NCBI RefSeq assembly: GCF_006739205.1 | Contig: NZ_AP019720.1 | Span: forward strand, 1,674,001-1,738,000 | Direction of reading: 5' to 3' | DNA length: 64,000 nt | Origin: Streptococcus mutans | GTDB lineage: Bacteria > Bacillota > Bacilli > Lactobacillales > Streptococcaceae | Shown: positions 47,025-55,835 of the stretch, piece by piece | Layout of the letters: each line of letters starts with the position of its first letter | How positions within the stretch are numbered: the first letter of the stretch is position 1 | Program-made: the position numbers and the translations under genes | The notes under the pieces: model-generated | What the model saw: only the letters and a program-made list of their open reading frames with translations | The model's database searches: none | What the model was told of the DNA's origin: nothing

Positions 47025-48288
47025 TTGATTCCTCATCTTCTAGCGGCGGAAGGTTTAAAGCCGACTTAGTGCTTTCATCCTCATATAATTCAATGTTTCT
47101 TAGTGCTCGACCAATTGCATTGGTGCGTGTTGTTAAAAGTTTATCAATATTGTTGCTAGCTTGATTGAGTTGTTTTTTGGTTGTCTGTAAAAGACCTCCA
47201 AACTTAGCAAATTCTGTCTTGACATTTCCTAAAATTTTACTGATATCATCAGCATTTTTTTGAATATTCAATGTTTTAAAACCAACAGACAAAGAATTTA
47301 AGAGAGCTGATAAAGTTGACGGACCCGCTACAACAATATGTTCATCACGCCGCAAAGCATCAAAGAAACTTGCATTTCTAACAACTTCCGAATAAAGCCC
47401 TTCTGTTGGCAAAAACATAATCCCAAAATTGGTTGTTTCTGGTGGATTGAGATATTTCTTTTGAATATCTTTAGCAAAAGTCTTGATACTGCTTAGCAGT
47501 TTTTTTCGATAAAGATCAATTTGCTCCTTATTACCAAGATCATAGGCATCTTCCAAACGATAATAATTTTCCAGTGGAAACTTAGAATCAATAGGTAGGT
47601 AAACATAGGTTCCTTGCTGATTCCCCGGCAATTTAATAGCATATTCCACACGTTCTTTTGAGTCCTTCACAGTTGCAAATTCACGTTCATATTGAGATTC
47701 GGTCATAATATCTTCAATAATTTGGCTTAATTGTAATTCACCCAGAATTCCCCGTGTTTTAGTATTGGACAGAACCTTATTCAAGGTACCAACATCACGT
47801 GCCATGTTCTTCATTTCACCCAAACCTTGATTAACATTTTCCAACTGCTTAGAAACAGTTTCGAAAGATGTTTTCAGGCGCGTATGTAAGGTTTGGTCTA
47901 ATTTTTCTGCAACGGTTTGCCGCATCTCTTCCAAGCGTTTTTCATTGGAAGTTTGCATTTCTTTGACCGACTGATTTAATTGTAAATTGATTTGCTCTAA
48001 ACGCTTATCCGATCGATCCCGACTGTCATTTAGATTTTGATGTAATACCTCTCTTAAGTCAGTTAATTGTTGAGAGAGATCATTTTGTAAACGTGTCAAC
48101 TGCTGATTAATTGCAAGCAATTGATTTTTATTAGCAACCTCCAACTGATAAGAAACTTGATCAGAAAGGTTATCCGCATTGTCATCTAACTTTTTTTCAA
48201 GTCCCGATTGATTTTTATCCAGTTTTAGAAAAATAGCAGAGCTGATAAAACAAGCTGTCAAAGCCAGTAAGAGAGTAAGAATATCCAT
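47014..48288 (-). CDS. rmuC: RmuC-family DNA recombination protein
   Basis: This 424-residue protein has one N-terminal hydrophobic helix (LTLLLALTACFISSAIFL), a long coiled coil (about residues 30-150), and the RmuC nuclease-like domain with RGILGELQLSQIIEDI, LPIDSKFPLENY and FLPTEGLYSEV. RmuC limits inverted-repeat recombination in E. coli; its biochemical role is still poorly known. It lies between thiN and yhaM in one dense gene string. Confidence 0.92.
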   Translation of the reverse strand: MDILTLLLALTACFISSAIFLKLDKNQSGLEKKLDDNADNLSDQVSYQLEVANKNQLLAINQQLTRLQNDLSQQLTDLREVLHQNLNDSRDRSDKRLEQINLQLNQSVKEMQTSNEKRLEEMRQTVAEKLDQTLHTRLKTSFETVSKQLENVNQGLGEMKNMARDVGTLNKVLSNTKTRGILGELQLSQIIEDIMTESQYEREFATVKDSKERVEYAIKLPGNQQGTYVYLPIDSKFPLENYYRLEDAYDLGNKEQIDLYRKKLLSSIKTFAKDIQKKYLNPPETTNFGIMFLPTEGLYSEVVRNASFFDALRRDEHIVVAGPSTLSALLNSLSVGFKTLNIQKNADDISKILGNVKTEFAKFGGLLQTTKKQLNQASNNIDKLLTTRTNAIGRALRNIELYEDESTKSALNLPPLEDEESNEN

Positions 48289-48294
48289 TTATTA

Positions 48295-48927
48295 TTAGGT
48301 CCTATCTTTTGTTTGAATGACAACAACATAACCTGAAGCGACTGAAAAACAAATCGGTTTGTCCTTAAATTCATTGCTGCTGTAAATTTTCTTTTGAAAG
48401 TAGTTCTCTTCTGTTAATTCGTATTTAGCATCTTGAATAGACAGATGAGCGCCGTTTGCTGCCATAAAGGAAATATAAACCATATCAGTTGCCTGTTCAA
48501 TTTGATGTTGCCCTGCTGGAAAAAATTCCACTAAATTTTGTTCATCACGTAATTTAAAACAGCGCATAAAAGGAGCTAAATCAGGATCGCTAGGTAAAAA
48601 AATATTGGACAGCATATGGTCTATCCGACCGCCAAAAGCACCAAAAACAATTATTTCAACCCTGCCAAAACAGTCAAAAATTGTTTTTAAAGCCAACTCT
48701 GTATCTGTATCATTTTTTTCTGCAGGAGCCATCACCAGCTTTTTAGCCTTGGCTTTAATCTGCTTAAATTCCTCTGCTGAGACAGAATCAAAATCCCCAA
48801 TAGCTAAGTCTAACGGTAACTGATTTTTCAACAGAAAAGAACTTCCCTTATCAATACCTACAAAATAGTCAAAATCTCTCGTGAAATAAGTAAGATCGCC
48901 TCCAGAAAACAGAGCTACCTTAGTCAT
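48295..48927 (-). CDS. thiN: Thiamine pyrophosphokinase
   Basis: This 210-residue enzyme has the thiamine diphosphokinase motifs FVGIDKGSSFLL, LAIGDFDSV and KNDTDTELAL in the N-terminal catalytic domain and GAFGGRIDHMLSN. It transfers pyrophosphate from ATP to thiamine, giving the coenzyme TPP. It overlaps the 3' end of rpe by 8 bases, the conserved rsgA-rpe-thiN order of Firmicutes. Confidence 0.93.
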   Translation of the reverse strand: MTKVALFSGGDLTYFTRDFDYFVGIDKGSSFLLKNQLPLDLAIGDFDSVSAEEFKQIKAKAKKLVMAPAEKNDTDTELALKTIFDCFGRVEIIVFGAFGGRIDHMLSNIFLPSDPDLAPFMRCFKLRDEQNLVEFFPAGQHQIEQATDMVYISFMAANGAHLSIQDAKYELTEENYFQKKIYSSNEFKDKPICFSVASGYVVVIQTKDRT

Positions 48928-49579
48928 TTAAAGCCGCTTTCAAAGTTTCAACTTGAGCAGCTAGATTTTCTTTGAAAAGGTAAGAACCTGCTACAAAGAT
49001 ATTGGCGCCGGCTTGCTTTGCTAACTTAATGGTTTCATTGTCAATACCGCCATCAACTTCAATATCAAATGATAAACCCTTTTCTTCACGAAGCTTAGCA
49101 ACAGTTCTTACTTTTTCCAACATTTCTGGAATAAAAGCCTGACCGCCAAAACCAGGATTAACTGTCATAATAAGTATCTGATCTGCTAAAGACAAGACAG
49201 ATTCTAAATCAGCAACTGGTGTTCCAGGGTTGATGACAATTCCTGCCTTCATACCAGCAGCCTTGATTTTTTGAAGGGCACCGTGAATATGATGGGTGGC
49301 TTCTACGTGTACTGTCATAATATCAGCACCAGCTTGAGAAAAATCATCAACATAACGCTCTGGATTAACTACCATAAGATGACAATCAAAGACGAGCTTA
49401 CTATGTTTACGCATACTAGCAACAATACCGGCACCAAAACTAATGCTTGGAACAAACTGTCCATCCATAATATCAATATGAACGTACTTCACACCAGTTT
49501 CTTCAATGCGCTTTAATTCACTTTCAAAGTTAGCATAATCTGCAGCTAAAATAGAAGGGGCAATTTGATTGAGCAACAT
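48920..49579 (-). CDS. rpe: Ribulose-phosphate 3-epimerase
   Basis: This 219-residue TIM-barrel enzyme has the signatures YVHIDIMDGQFVPSISFG (N-terminal metal ligands His and Asp), DCHLMVVNPERYVDDF and EVDGGIDNETIKLA. It interconverts ribulose 5-phosphate and xylulose 5-phosphate in the pentose phosphate pathway. It lies 7 bases behind rsgA in an operon. Confidence 0.95.
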   Translation of the reverse strand: MLLNQIAPSILAADYANFESELKRIEETGVKYVHIDIMDGQFVPSISFGAGIVASMRKHSKLVFDCHLMVVNPERYVDDFSQAGADIMTVHVEATHHIHGALQKIKAAGMKAGIVINPGTPVADLESVLSLADQILIMTVNPGFGGQAFIPEMLEKVRTVAKLREEKGLSFDIEVDGGIDNETIKLAKQAGANIFVAGSYLFKENLAAQVETLKAALND

Positions 49580-49586
49580 AACAGAC

Positions 49587-50459
49587 CTACTTTCTTTTTA
49601 ATACTTTTTTATAAGTCTCTCGGCGATTTTCAATTTCACTAAGAATTTGCAAATAAGTTTGATAGCGTTTTTTCCATATTTTTCTCTGTGCCAGAGCCGA
49701 TTTAACAGCACACCCCGGTTCATGCGTATGAGTGCAGGAACGAAACTTACAAGCAGCACTTAACTTCAGAAGTTCAGGAAAAGCAGCATTTAATTCCTCA
49801 CTACTTGTTATTTCGTAATCCAGCGAAGAAAATCCAGGAGTATCCGCAATTTTCCCGCCATAAATGTTATACAGAGTAACTGCGCGTGTCGTGTGACGAC
49901 CTCGTCCTAAACTATCTGATATCTCATTAGTTTCTAGTGCCAAATCAGGGGCAAGTGTATTGAGCAAGGTCGTTTTCCCAACACCTGTTTGTCCCATAAA
50001 AATAGTTATTTTATCTTTTAAAAGAGGAGTTAAATCTTCTAAATAATAAACAAAATAATAACCAATCTTTTGATACTGCTTTTGAACCTTTTTAAATTCA
50101 TCTAAATCCTCTAGTAAGTCCGTTTTAGAAAGATAAATTATGGGACTAATCTTCCTATGTTCTAAAAGAATGAGAAAACGGTCTAACAAATTATGATTAA
50201 AATCAGGTTCTTTAGCAGAGATAATGACTACTGCCTGATCAATATTGACAATTGGCGGTCTCACTAGACTGTTTTTTCGTTCATGAATAGCCAGTATATA
50301 ACCCTCAGAATTTTCTTTAGCTGAAAAATCTACTTCATCACCAACATAAGGTTTATGTCCTTTTTTCCTAAAATTACCACGCGCTCGTGTCTGATAAATC
50401 TGACCATCTGACTCTACATAATAAAAACCAGCTAGGGACTCAATAATTTTTCCTTGCAA
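49587..50459 (-). CDS. rsgA: Ribosome small-subunit GTPase RsgA
   Basis: This 290-residue circularly permuted GTPase has an N-terminal OB fold, G4 (LSKTDLL) before G1 ([14 protein letters not shown]) and G3 (DTPGFSS), and the C-terminal zinc site [14 protein letters not shown]. It checks late 30S assembly. It heads the run rsgA-rpe-thiN-rmuC-yhaM. rsmA, which often precedes it, lies further away with two tRNA genes between. Confidence 0.95.
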   Translation of the reverse strand: MQGKIIESLAGFYYVESDGQIYQTRARGNFRKKGHKPYVGDEVDFSAKENSEGYILAIHERKNSLVRPPIVNIDQAVVIISAKEPDFNHNLLDRFLILLEHRKISPIIYLSKTDLLEDLDEFKKVQKQYQKIGYYFVYYLEDLTPLLKDKITIFMGQTGVGKTTLLNTLAPDLALETNEISDSLGRGRHTTRAVTLYNIYGGKIADTPGFSSLDYEITSSEELNAAFPELLKLSAACKFRSCTHTHEPGCAVKSALAQRKIWKKRYQTYLQILSEIENRRETYKKVLKRK

Positions 50460-50524
50460 ACGCTCTCCTTACTAAACTTAATAGTTTCATTATATCAAAA
50501 AAACAATCTTTTTGCTGGTAGCTA

Positions 50525-50552
50525 TTGGCAAATTTTAAAAAAAGCGTATAAT
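50525..50552 (+). promoter_or_regulatory. Promoter of tRNA-Leu
   Basis: TTGGCA (50525-50530), 16 bp, TATAAT (50547-50552), ending 13 bases before the tRNA. Confidence 0.75.
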
Positions 50553-50565
50553 ATAATTATTACTT

Positions 50566-50648
50566 GCGGAGATGGTGGAACGGCAGACACGCATGCTTCA
50601 GGCGCATGTGCTCGTATGAGCGTGAGGGTTCAAATCCCTTTCTCCGCA
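50566..50648 (+). tRNA. tRNA-Leu (CAG)
   Basis: Acceptor GCGGAGA pairs with TCTCCGC, discriminator A. Anticodon stem CATGC/GCATG with loop TTCAGGC gives anticodon CAG. A long variable arm (GCTCGTATGAGC) marks a class II tRNA; the T arm has GGTTCAAATCCC. The CCA end is not encoded. Confidence 0.93.
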
Positions 50649-50810
50649 TTTTTGAATGCCTTGACAACGTTAGTTTAACTTAATCTACTTCTTCAGTATT
50701 ATCTTTTATTTCACTGCCTTGTCAAGTTCATTCAAAAAATATTATAAAATTGTTTGACCACAGTGTGCCTAACACAAGTTATGCCTCATTGTGCTTCCTC
50801 GTTATATTTT

Positions 50811-50899
50811 GGAAAGGTGGCTCAGCTTGGTACAGCACCGGACTCGAAATCCGGCAAGTGGACATTGTTCATGCGCGGGTTCAAATCCCGTCCTTTCCT
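50811..50899 (+). tRNA. tRNA-Ser (CGA), with unusual features
   Basis: Acceptor GGAAAGG pairs with CCTTTCC. Anticodon stem CCGGA/TCCGG with loop CTCGAAA gives CGA, which reads UCG. A class II variable arm (TGGAC-att-GTTCA) is present, and the T arm is GCGGGTTCAAATCCCGT. The base after the acceptor is T rather than the G usual for tRNA-Ser, and the D stem is short (GCT/AGC). It is probably functional, but see findings. Confidence 0.8.
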
Positions 50900-50988
50900 T
50901 AACATTGAAAGAAGCTAAAATATTCCAGTAAGATGATTTAATCAAATGGATTTAAATTATGATTGATTGCTTTAGTTTAAATAATAAG

Positions 50989-51019
50989 AAAAATCTCACT
51001 GACTTAGCGAGATTTTTTT
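50989..51019 (-). terminator. Hairpin at the end of the 134-residue membrane protein gene
   Basis: AAAAATCTC / GAGATTTTT stem that includes the stop codon of the minus-strand gene; on the plus strand it has a TTTTTTT tail and may also end the tRNA-Ser transcript. Confidence 0.7.
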
Positions 51020-51408
51020 GATAAGACAAGCAGGCAGCAACCTAGCAAGAAGGTCAAAGCTGTCACACTGCCTGTGCCATACTTTTCAAGCGGGCTGCTG
51101 CTGATAAAAAGATTAAAAACGGTTGCTAATAAAGACAAGCCGGTCATTGTCATCATAACGAGATTCAGCTTTGCTTTGGGCCAGCGGCTTGGAAGAATTT
51201 GCCCATAGATCAAGTAAAAATAAGCAAAAAATGACCAAATCAGGGCGAAAAAGAGATTGGCTGGTCTTAGCCAAAGCGGGAAGACCGTGTAAAGTCCTCC
51301 GAAAAAGAAACCACCCAAAGGCAAGCCTAACAAAATCAAGAAATGAAGGAAAGCTTGTATAAAGTAAAGAACAGCGCAGAAAGCAGCGATTAGTTTGGGC
51401 TTAGTCAT
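51004..51408 (-). CDS. Four-helix membrane protein of unknown function
   Basis: This 134-residue protein is almost entirely hydrophobic, with four predicted membrane helices (about residues 5-30, 36-58, 78-98, 108-130). No family is recognised and no charged or catalytic motif stands out. It lies 9 bases behind rsmA in the same direction, so it is probably co-transcribed with it. Its stop codon lies inside a terminator hairpin, which supports it as a genuine last gene. Confidence 0.72.
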   Translation of the reverse strand: MTKPKLIAAFCAVLYFIQAFLHFLILLGLPLGGFFFGGLYTVFPLWLRPANLFFALIWSFFAYFYLIYGQILPSRWPKAKLNLVMMTMTGLSLLATVFNLFISSSPLEKYGTGSVTALTFLLGCCLLVLSKKSR

Positions 51409-51417
51409 AAGAATCCT

Positions 51418-52293
51418 TCATTTCAAATCAACTTCTCGTAGAGCATCTGCCAATCTGGCAAAGTCTGTAATCGTCAGTGCTTCACCACGAATAGATGGTT
51501 TGATGTCTGCTGCTTCCAAGGCTTGTTCCAGCTTGACTTTGACCTCTTCTGATTTACCAAAGTGGCTGGTGAGATTGTTCCAGAGGGTTTTACGGCGGTG
51601 GACAAAGGCAGCTTTGCCGACGCGGAAGAAGAAATCTTCATCCTGCACTTGCACGAGCGGTTGTTCACGGCGGGTCATCTTAAGAATGGCTGAGTCAACA
51701 TTGGGTGCTGGCACAAAGACGGTACGTGGCACAATGAAAGCAACCTTAGCCGTCATGTAATACTGCACAGCGATTGACAAAGACCCATAAGCCTTGGTAT
51801 TTGGCTGAGCTGAAATGCGGTCTGCTACCTCTTTTTGCATCATGACCACAAACTCCGCAAAAGGAATTTTACTCTCAATCAGGTGCATGAGGATAGGCGT
51901 CGTGATATAGTAAGGTAGATTGGCTACCACCTTGATAGGCAGGTCAGGATTGGCAAATTCCTTGATACACGTCTGCAAGTCGGACTTGAGAATATCTTCA
52001 TTGAACACCTTGATATTGTCAAAATCGCGCAGCGTATCCGCCAAAATCGAGACAAGGCGATCATCAATCTCAAAAGCCATAACCTCAGCGGCATTCTCCG
52101 CCAAAAATTCGGTCAGAGCACCAATGCCAGGACCAATCTCAATGACATTGACAGTTTTGTCAATCTCAGCCGTATCCACAATCTTCTGCAAGATATTGGT
52201 ATCGGTCAAAAAATTCTGACCAAATGATTTCTTAAACGTGAACCCGTGGCGCTCCAAAATCGCGCGAGTAACGGTTTTGTCTGCGATTTTCAT
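51418..52293 (-). CDS. rsmA: 16S rRNA dimethyladenosine transferase RsmA (KsgA)
   Basis: This 291-residue methyltransferase has the SAM motif [16 protein letters not shown] and the catalytic [14 protein letters not shown]. It dimethylates A1518 and A1519 of 16S rRNA late in 30S assembly; loss gives kasugamycin resistance. The HIT-family gene lies 11 bases upstream and the membrane protein gene 9 bases downstream, so it is in a short operon. Confidence 0.96.
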   Translation of the reverse strand: MKIADKTVTRAILERHGFTFKKSFGQNFLTDTNILQKIVDTAEIDKTVNVIEIGPGIGALTEFLAENAAEVMAFEIDDRLVSILADTLRDFDNIKVFNEDILKSDLQTCIKEFANPDLPIKVVANLPYYITTPILMHLIESKIPFAEFVVMMQKEVADRISAQPNTKAYGSLSIAVQYYMTAKVAFIVPRTVFVPAPNVDSAILKMTRREQPLVQVQDEDFFFRVGKAAFVHRRKTLWNNLTSHFGKSEEVKVKLEQALEAADIKPSIRGEALTITDFARLADALREVDLK

Positions 52294-52304
52294 GTTTTCT
52301 CTTT

Positions 52305-52751
52305 CTATTTCGGTAAGTGTTGTAAAAGTTGATCTTTCAATTCTTCTATCTCAGAAGAACTTGCTTTAACCGCATACATCTCCTCAAAAGGCAGCCACCA
52401 AACAGGACCTTTACCCTTGCAACCATGATTTCCTAAATCACCAGTTTTTCTTGGAAAAAGGTGCCAATGCAGATGACTATCGCCATTTCCCAAACTTTCG
52501 ATATTCATTTTTTCAGCTGAAAATGCTGCACTGACTGCCTGTGATACGTCTGCCATTTCAGACAAATGCTTGTCACGAAAGTCTTTGGGCAAGTCGTGAA
52601 GCTCTGTCACATGCTTCTTACAAAGAAAAATCGTATACCCTTTGAAATGCTGATAATCGCCAACAACAACATAACCAGTTTCTAATTCTTTAACAAAATA
52701 AGGATTGGTTCTTGATTTAATCCTATCAATCCGTTCACAAATGAGGCACAT
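52305..52751 (-). CDS. HIT-family protein
   Basis: This 148-residue protein has the histidine triad as HLHWHLFPR near residue 95, fitting the H-x-H-x-H-xx pattern, and conserved CLICERI at the start. HIT proteins hydrolyse nucleoside phosphoramidates or dinucleoside polyphosphates; the substrate here is unknown. The ATG at 52751 follows AGGAGAAGAACAAC, and the longer frame to 52781 is less likely. It is probably co-transcribed with rsmA. Confidence 0.88.
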   Translation of the reverse strand: MCLICERIDRIKSRTNPYFVKELETGYVVVGDYQHFKGYTIFLCKKHVTELHDLPKDFRDKHLSEMADVSQAVSAAFSAEKMNIESLGNGDSHLHWHLFPRKTGDLGNHGCKGKGPVWWLPFEEMYAVKASSSEIEELKDQLLQHLPK

Positions 52752-52850
52752 GTTGTTCTTCTCCTGAGTATATAAAATCACTTAATTTTTCACCTTCCTT
52801 ATTGTAACATAAATAAAGCAAAGGCCGATAGTTCTTAGCCTCCGCTTACC

Positions 52851-53468
52851 TTATTCAATAATCTCTGCAAATTCTGCAACAGACTTCCTCACATGCGGAT
52901 TGCCTGCCTGCAATGCTTTTCCCACCGGCAGCATCAAAATAGGTTCCCAACCATTCGGCATGTCGAGATAGGTTTTAATAGCATCAAAATCCACGCCACG
53001 CATAGGCACACTATCATAGCCGTAAACCCTCACAACCTGCATGAGATTCATAGCAAAGAGCCCAACATCTAATCGTAAACCCTGAGTCTCCTTATCCTCA
53101 GGGTGCAGGTCAAAGTACTGACGAATTCGTTCAGCTCGCGCTGCTGCTTCATCTTTCGTGATAATACCTTTTTGCACATGAAATTCCTGCCACCAAGTCA
53201 AATCATAGGCATTTTCATCCCCAAATAAGAGAAATACTGCCGACGCAGTTGCAACTTGCGGCTGAAGGGCTGCCAGTTTTTTCAGATCTTCTTGTTTGTT
53301 TTTATTTTTCACAACCACAACGCGCCAAGGTTGAAAATTATTACCAGACGGAGCATAGCTGGCATGCTCTAACATATCCTTGATAAGATCATTTGGCAGG
53401 ACTGCATCAGGATCAAATCGTCTGACTGATACGCGTCCATCTAAAAAATTCAAATAATCATTCATCAT
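52851..53468 (-). CDS. Nitroreductase family protein
   Basis: This 205-residue FMN enzyme has the motif GRVSVRRFDPDAVLP, LEHASYAPSGNNFQPWRVVVV for FMN contacts and a C-terminal MLPVGKA stretch. Its pattern resembles the NfnB/YdgI nitroreductase group and differs clearly from the enzyme at 8592-9257. It is divergent from an HxlR regulator gene, which probably controls it. A GGAGGCTTATG start context supports the ATG at 53468. Confidence 0.88.
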   Translation of the reverse strand: MMNDYLNFLDGRVSVRRFDPDAVLPNDLIKDMLEHASYAPSGNNFQPWRVVVVKNKNKQEDLKKLAALQPQVATASAVFLLFGDENAYDLTWWQEFHVQKGIITKDEAAARAERIRQYFDLHPEDKETQGLRLDVGLFAMNLMQVVRVYGYDSVPMRGVDFDAIKTYLDMPNGWEPILMLPVGKALQAGNPHVRKSVAEFAEIIE

Positions 53469-53565
53469 AAGCCTCCTTGTTTTTTAAGATAGTTTTATTA
53501 TAATAGGCTTATCAAAAGAAAAACAGTAGGCACTTTTTTGTGACCTACCAAATCAGGAGAAAATA

Positions 53566-53880
53566 ATGCAAACAAAGCCAAACTGGAATTGCGGTTTAAC
53601 CCGTGTTATGGACGCTCTTTCAAGCAAATGGGCACTACAGATTTTTTGGGTTATCTCGCAAAAAGGCCCCATCCGCTTTAATCAGCTAAAGAGAGGAGTT
53701 GATGGCATTACCAAAATCACGCTGACGCGATCTTTAGACAGTCTCATTCGAAACAAGCTTATTTTCAAAGAAGACTTCAAGACTTGGCCACTCCATACTC
53801 AGTATTCACTGACAAATAAGGGCAAGGAATTATTAAATTTACTGATGTCTTTGAATGGTTGGGGGAGAGAAAATTTATAA
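53566..53880 (+). CDS. HxlR-family transcriptional regulator
   Basis: This 104-residue winged-helix protein starts MQTKPNWNCGLTRVMDALSSKW, with the family's N-terminal cysteine, and has IRFNQLKRGVDGITKITLTRSL as the DNA-contacting region. It is divergent from the nitroreductase gene at 52851-53468, the same layout as the pair at 8136-9257. AGGAGAAAATA precedes the ATG. Confidence 0.85.
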   Translation: MQTKPNWNCGLTRVMDALSSKWALQIFWVISQKGPIRFNQLKRGVDGITKITLTRSLDSLIRNKLIFKEDFKTWPLHTQYSLTNKGKELLNLLMSLNGWGRENL

Positions 53881-53954
53881 CATTTTACGAATAATTAGGT
53901 GTAGGAAAGTTCTGAAGGTCAGACATCATTGGTATGCGTGAGATGTCGAAGCTG

Positions 53955-54191
53955 TCACAAAAGATTGCTCCGCAGCAATCTGCACCAGTTAGGCTTGATT
54001 TTAATAGTATCGTGAATGAGCTGGTTAAACTTTTCATCCGACAAATCCGTCTCACAAATGATGTTACCACTCTGAATATAAGTTTGAACAGACTGCAAAC
54101 CTGTAAACTCCAGAATCCCCCTAAGATAAGCCATTTTGGGAATTTTATTTCTTTCAATGGGTGTAACACCACGTAGAAGGGCTCTTATTAG
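53955..54191 (-). pseudogene. Fragment of a DUF1697 family gene
   Basis: On the minus strand one frame reads RALLRGVTPIERNKIPKMAY, then GLQSVQTYIQSGNIICETD, and stops at 53955. This is the conserved start of DUF1697 proteins (IALLRGINVGGKNKIPM and TYIQSGNV as I recall them), which are about 180 residues long. The normal start is missing (a TAG and an ATA precede it), and the frame ends after about 77 codons. It therefore looks truncated at both ends. A 95-codon frame and an 80-codon plus-strand frame over the same bases are shadows. Confidence 0.65.
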
Positions 54192-54234
54192 CTAATCTTC
54201 CTTATAGAAACAGTCTGATTTGTAAAAATAAACT

Positions 54235-54756
54235 TCACAGATACATCCTAACTCGTTTTTGGTATTCTTGATAGGCAGCGCCAAATTTTATTAAACATTC
54301 TCTTTCCTCCGCCAGTATGATAAAGTAAGCTGATAGTTGAAAAATCGCTAAGAAAATGAGCAGTGTTAACGACTGAGTCAGCATCGCCACGCCTAAAAAT
54401 AAAACAAAATAAGCAGTATACATTGGGTGACGGGACAGAGCATAGAGCCCTTTGGTATTCAATCCTTTTTCATCAGGGTTGGCAAAATCCTTTATGACCA
54501 AAAAAAGAAGCACACTGCCTAAGAGATAGGCACCCAACCCTAAATAGAAAAAACTAGAGAAATGAAGACTGACTTTTAAAAAGAAAGGAACAATCAGAAG
54601 CATAAGGGTAGATAATTGATAAAGATAGTAAGCTATTATTTCTTTTCCCTGCATCGAAGCAAAATAGACTGCCCGCCCCGTTGCTTTCCTATCCAAGAGT
54701 GAGAGAAAAATAAATCTGATAAACAGGAAAGGAACTAGTAGGTAAAAAGCTGTCAT
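54235..54756 (-). CDS. Isoprenylcysteine carboxyl methyltransferase-like membrane protein
   Basis: This 173-residue protein has about five hydrophobic segments and the ICMT/PEMT-like signature GLYALSRHPMYTAYFVLFLG followed by EERECLIKFGAAYQEYQKRV. These membrane methyltransferases use SAM to modify lipids or isoprenoid cysteine; the substrate in streptococci is unknown. TGAGGAGGAAATCAAT precedes the ATG. The relic at 54774-55028 lies directly upstream, in the same direction. Confidence 0.82.
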   Translation of the reverse strand: MTAFYLLVPFLFIRFIFLSLLDRKATGRAVYFASMQGKEIIAYYLYQLSTLMLLIVPFFLKVSLHFSSFFYLGLGAYLLGSVLLFLVIKDFANPDEKGLNTKGLYALSRHPMYTAYFVLFLGVAMLTQSLTLLIFLAIFQLSAYFIILAEERECLIKFGAAYQEYQKRVRMYL

Positions 54757-54773
54757 ATTGATTTCCTCCTCAA

Positions 54774-55028
54774 TTATTCTGCTATTCCTTTTGAATTAAC
54801 AATCAGATCTGCACCTGCTGCTGGGAGGTCAACCGTCAAGGTGTTGCTTTGTTCCCAGTCAATCTTACAATAAACTTCGTACATGCCCTCTGATACATGA
54901 AATTTTAATTTCTACCCTCACTTAATTTTTCCAACGTATTCGCCATCAATGAAAACTTTAAACTTCCTAAACATATTAGCACCTTTTGTGCCTCGCTCTA
55001 GTCTGATTGTAGCTATTTTGTCTTCCAA
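54774..55028 (-). pseudogene. Broken gene for a small beta-rich protein
   Basis: An 85-codon frame on the minus strand reads KIATIRLERGTKGANMFRKF, KVFIDGEYVGKIK, then TGA, G, TAG, and continues as KLKFHVSEGMYEVYCKIDWE to a TAA at 54774. The parts stay in frame and look like one short beta-sandwich protein, in which an expected KNGEKL-type turn has been replaced by two stop codons. The original function is unknown. No start codon with a good ribosome-binding site is present; TTG at 55028 is the only candidate. Confidence 0.65.
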
Positions 55029-55031
55029 TTT

Positions 55032-55604
55032 CTATCTTTTTTGATACTTTTCCATCACTTCTTCAACTTCCGCCTTAGTAATTCCAAAGAGTTCCAAGCG
55101 TTTAAGCAGCTGTTTGCCATTACTGTAACCTATACGCAGCTTTTCCCCAAGATACTCACGGCGCTTGCGGCTATCAGCTCCCATGAGAAGGCCAAAGCGC
55201 ATAAGGTCGGACTTGCTAATATCAAAATGATTTTCATCATCATAGTTACCCAAAACACCAGACAAAGCCTTTTGCAAATCTTCAAAAGAGGCATGTTCAA
55301 CGCCCAGCGAACGTCCTTTAGTTTTGGACTTAGGCACTGCTTCACCGCGATTGAGAAAAGCATGTTTAGCGGTCGGAACAGCTGTCATAATCAGCTTGCG
55401 AATGCGTTCGCCATTATAGTCTGGATCAGTAAATACGATAACTCCGCGCAGATTATTGAGTTTTTCGATGCGCTCTAAATCTTCATCATTGATAGCTGAT
55501 CCTCTGGTTTCGTATGTATCTACATCATAAAAGCGACGTAGATTGACGGTGTCGTCTTTGCCTTCGACGACGAGGACTTCTTGTATTTTGATTTTTTCTG
55601 TCAT
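55032..55604 (-). CDS. rnmV: Ribonuclease M5
   Basis: This 190-residue Toprim nuclease has VLVVEGKDDTVNLRR (catalytic Glu) and VIVFTDPDYNGERIRK (Asp-x-Asp), with the 5S-binding C-terminal half SLGVEHASFEDLQKAL. RNase M5 matures 5S rRNA. The ATG at 55604 matches the family start; the longer frame to 55667 has no support. Its ribosome-binding site is weak. It follows tatD, the typical order, but 230 bases of hairpins separate them. Confidence 0.93.
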   Translation of the reverse strand: MTEKIKIQEVLVVEGKDDTVNLRRFYDVDTYETRGSAINDEDLERIEKLNNLRGVIVFTDPDYNGERIRKLIMTAVPTAKHAFLNRGEAVPKSKTKGRSLGVEHASFEDLQKALSGVLGNYDDENHFDISKSDLMRFGLLMGADSRKRREYLGEKLRIGYSNGKQLLKRLELFGITKAEVEEVMEKYQKR

Positions 55605-55651
55605 AAATTCTATTTTTTTGACAGCTTGCCTAAGGTAGCATGGACGCAAGC

Positions 55652-55825
55652 AAACCTTTGGTTTCATTGCTAAACTTCAAGCCTAAGGTCTTGAAGTTTT
55701 CATCGTCCTCTAACAAACAGTTGTTAGAAGATTTTTGCTACGGCGGCAACTGTCTTATTGAGCGACCTTCGGCCGCTAGTGCTCTGCTAAGTGATTTTCA
55801 TCACAGTGCCCTTGTTCTTTAAGGG
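55652..55825. repeat. Array of stem-loops between tatD and rnmV
   Basis: Consecutive inverted repeats: AAACC/GGTTT (55652-55664), AAACTTCAAG/CTTGAAGTTT (55672-55699), TCTAACAA/TTGTTAGA (55709-55728), AGCGACC/GGCCGCT with one mismatch (about 55760-55776), GTGAT/ATCAC (55791-55804), and CCCTT/AAGGG (55809-55825). No gene is seen in this stretch. Confidence 0.65.
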
Positions 55826-55835
55826 CTCCCTCTCT

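Noticed and set aside
53885..54176. 95-codon minus and 80-codon plus frames near the second HxlR gene
   Set aside because: Both are shadows of the DUF1697 fragment, whose frame carries recognisable motifs.
55640..55822. 60-codon plus-strand frame over the hairpin array
   Set aside because: No ribosome-binding site, antisense to the local operon, and made mainly of inverted repeats.
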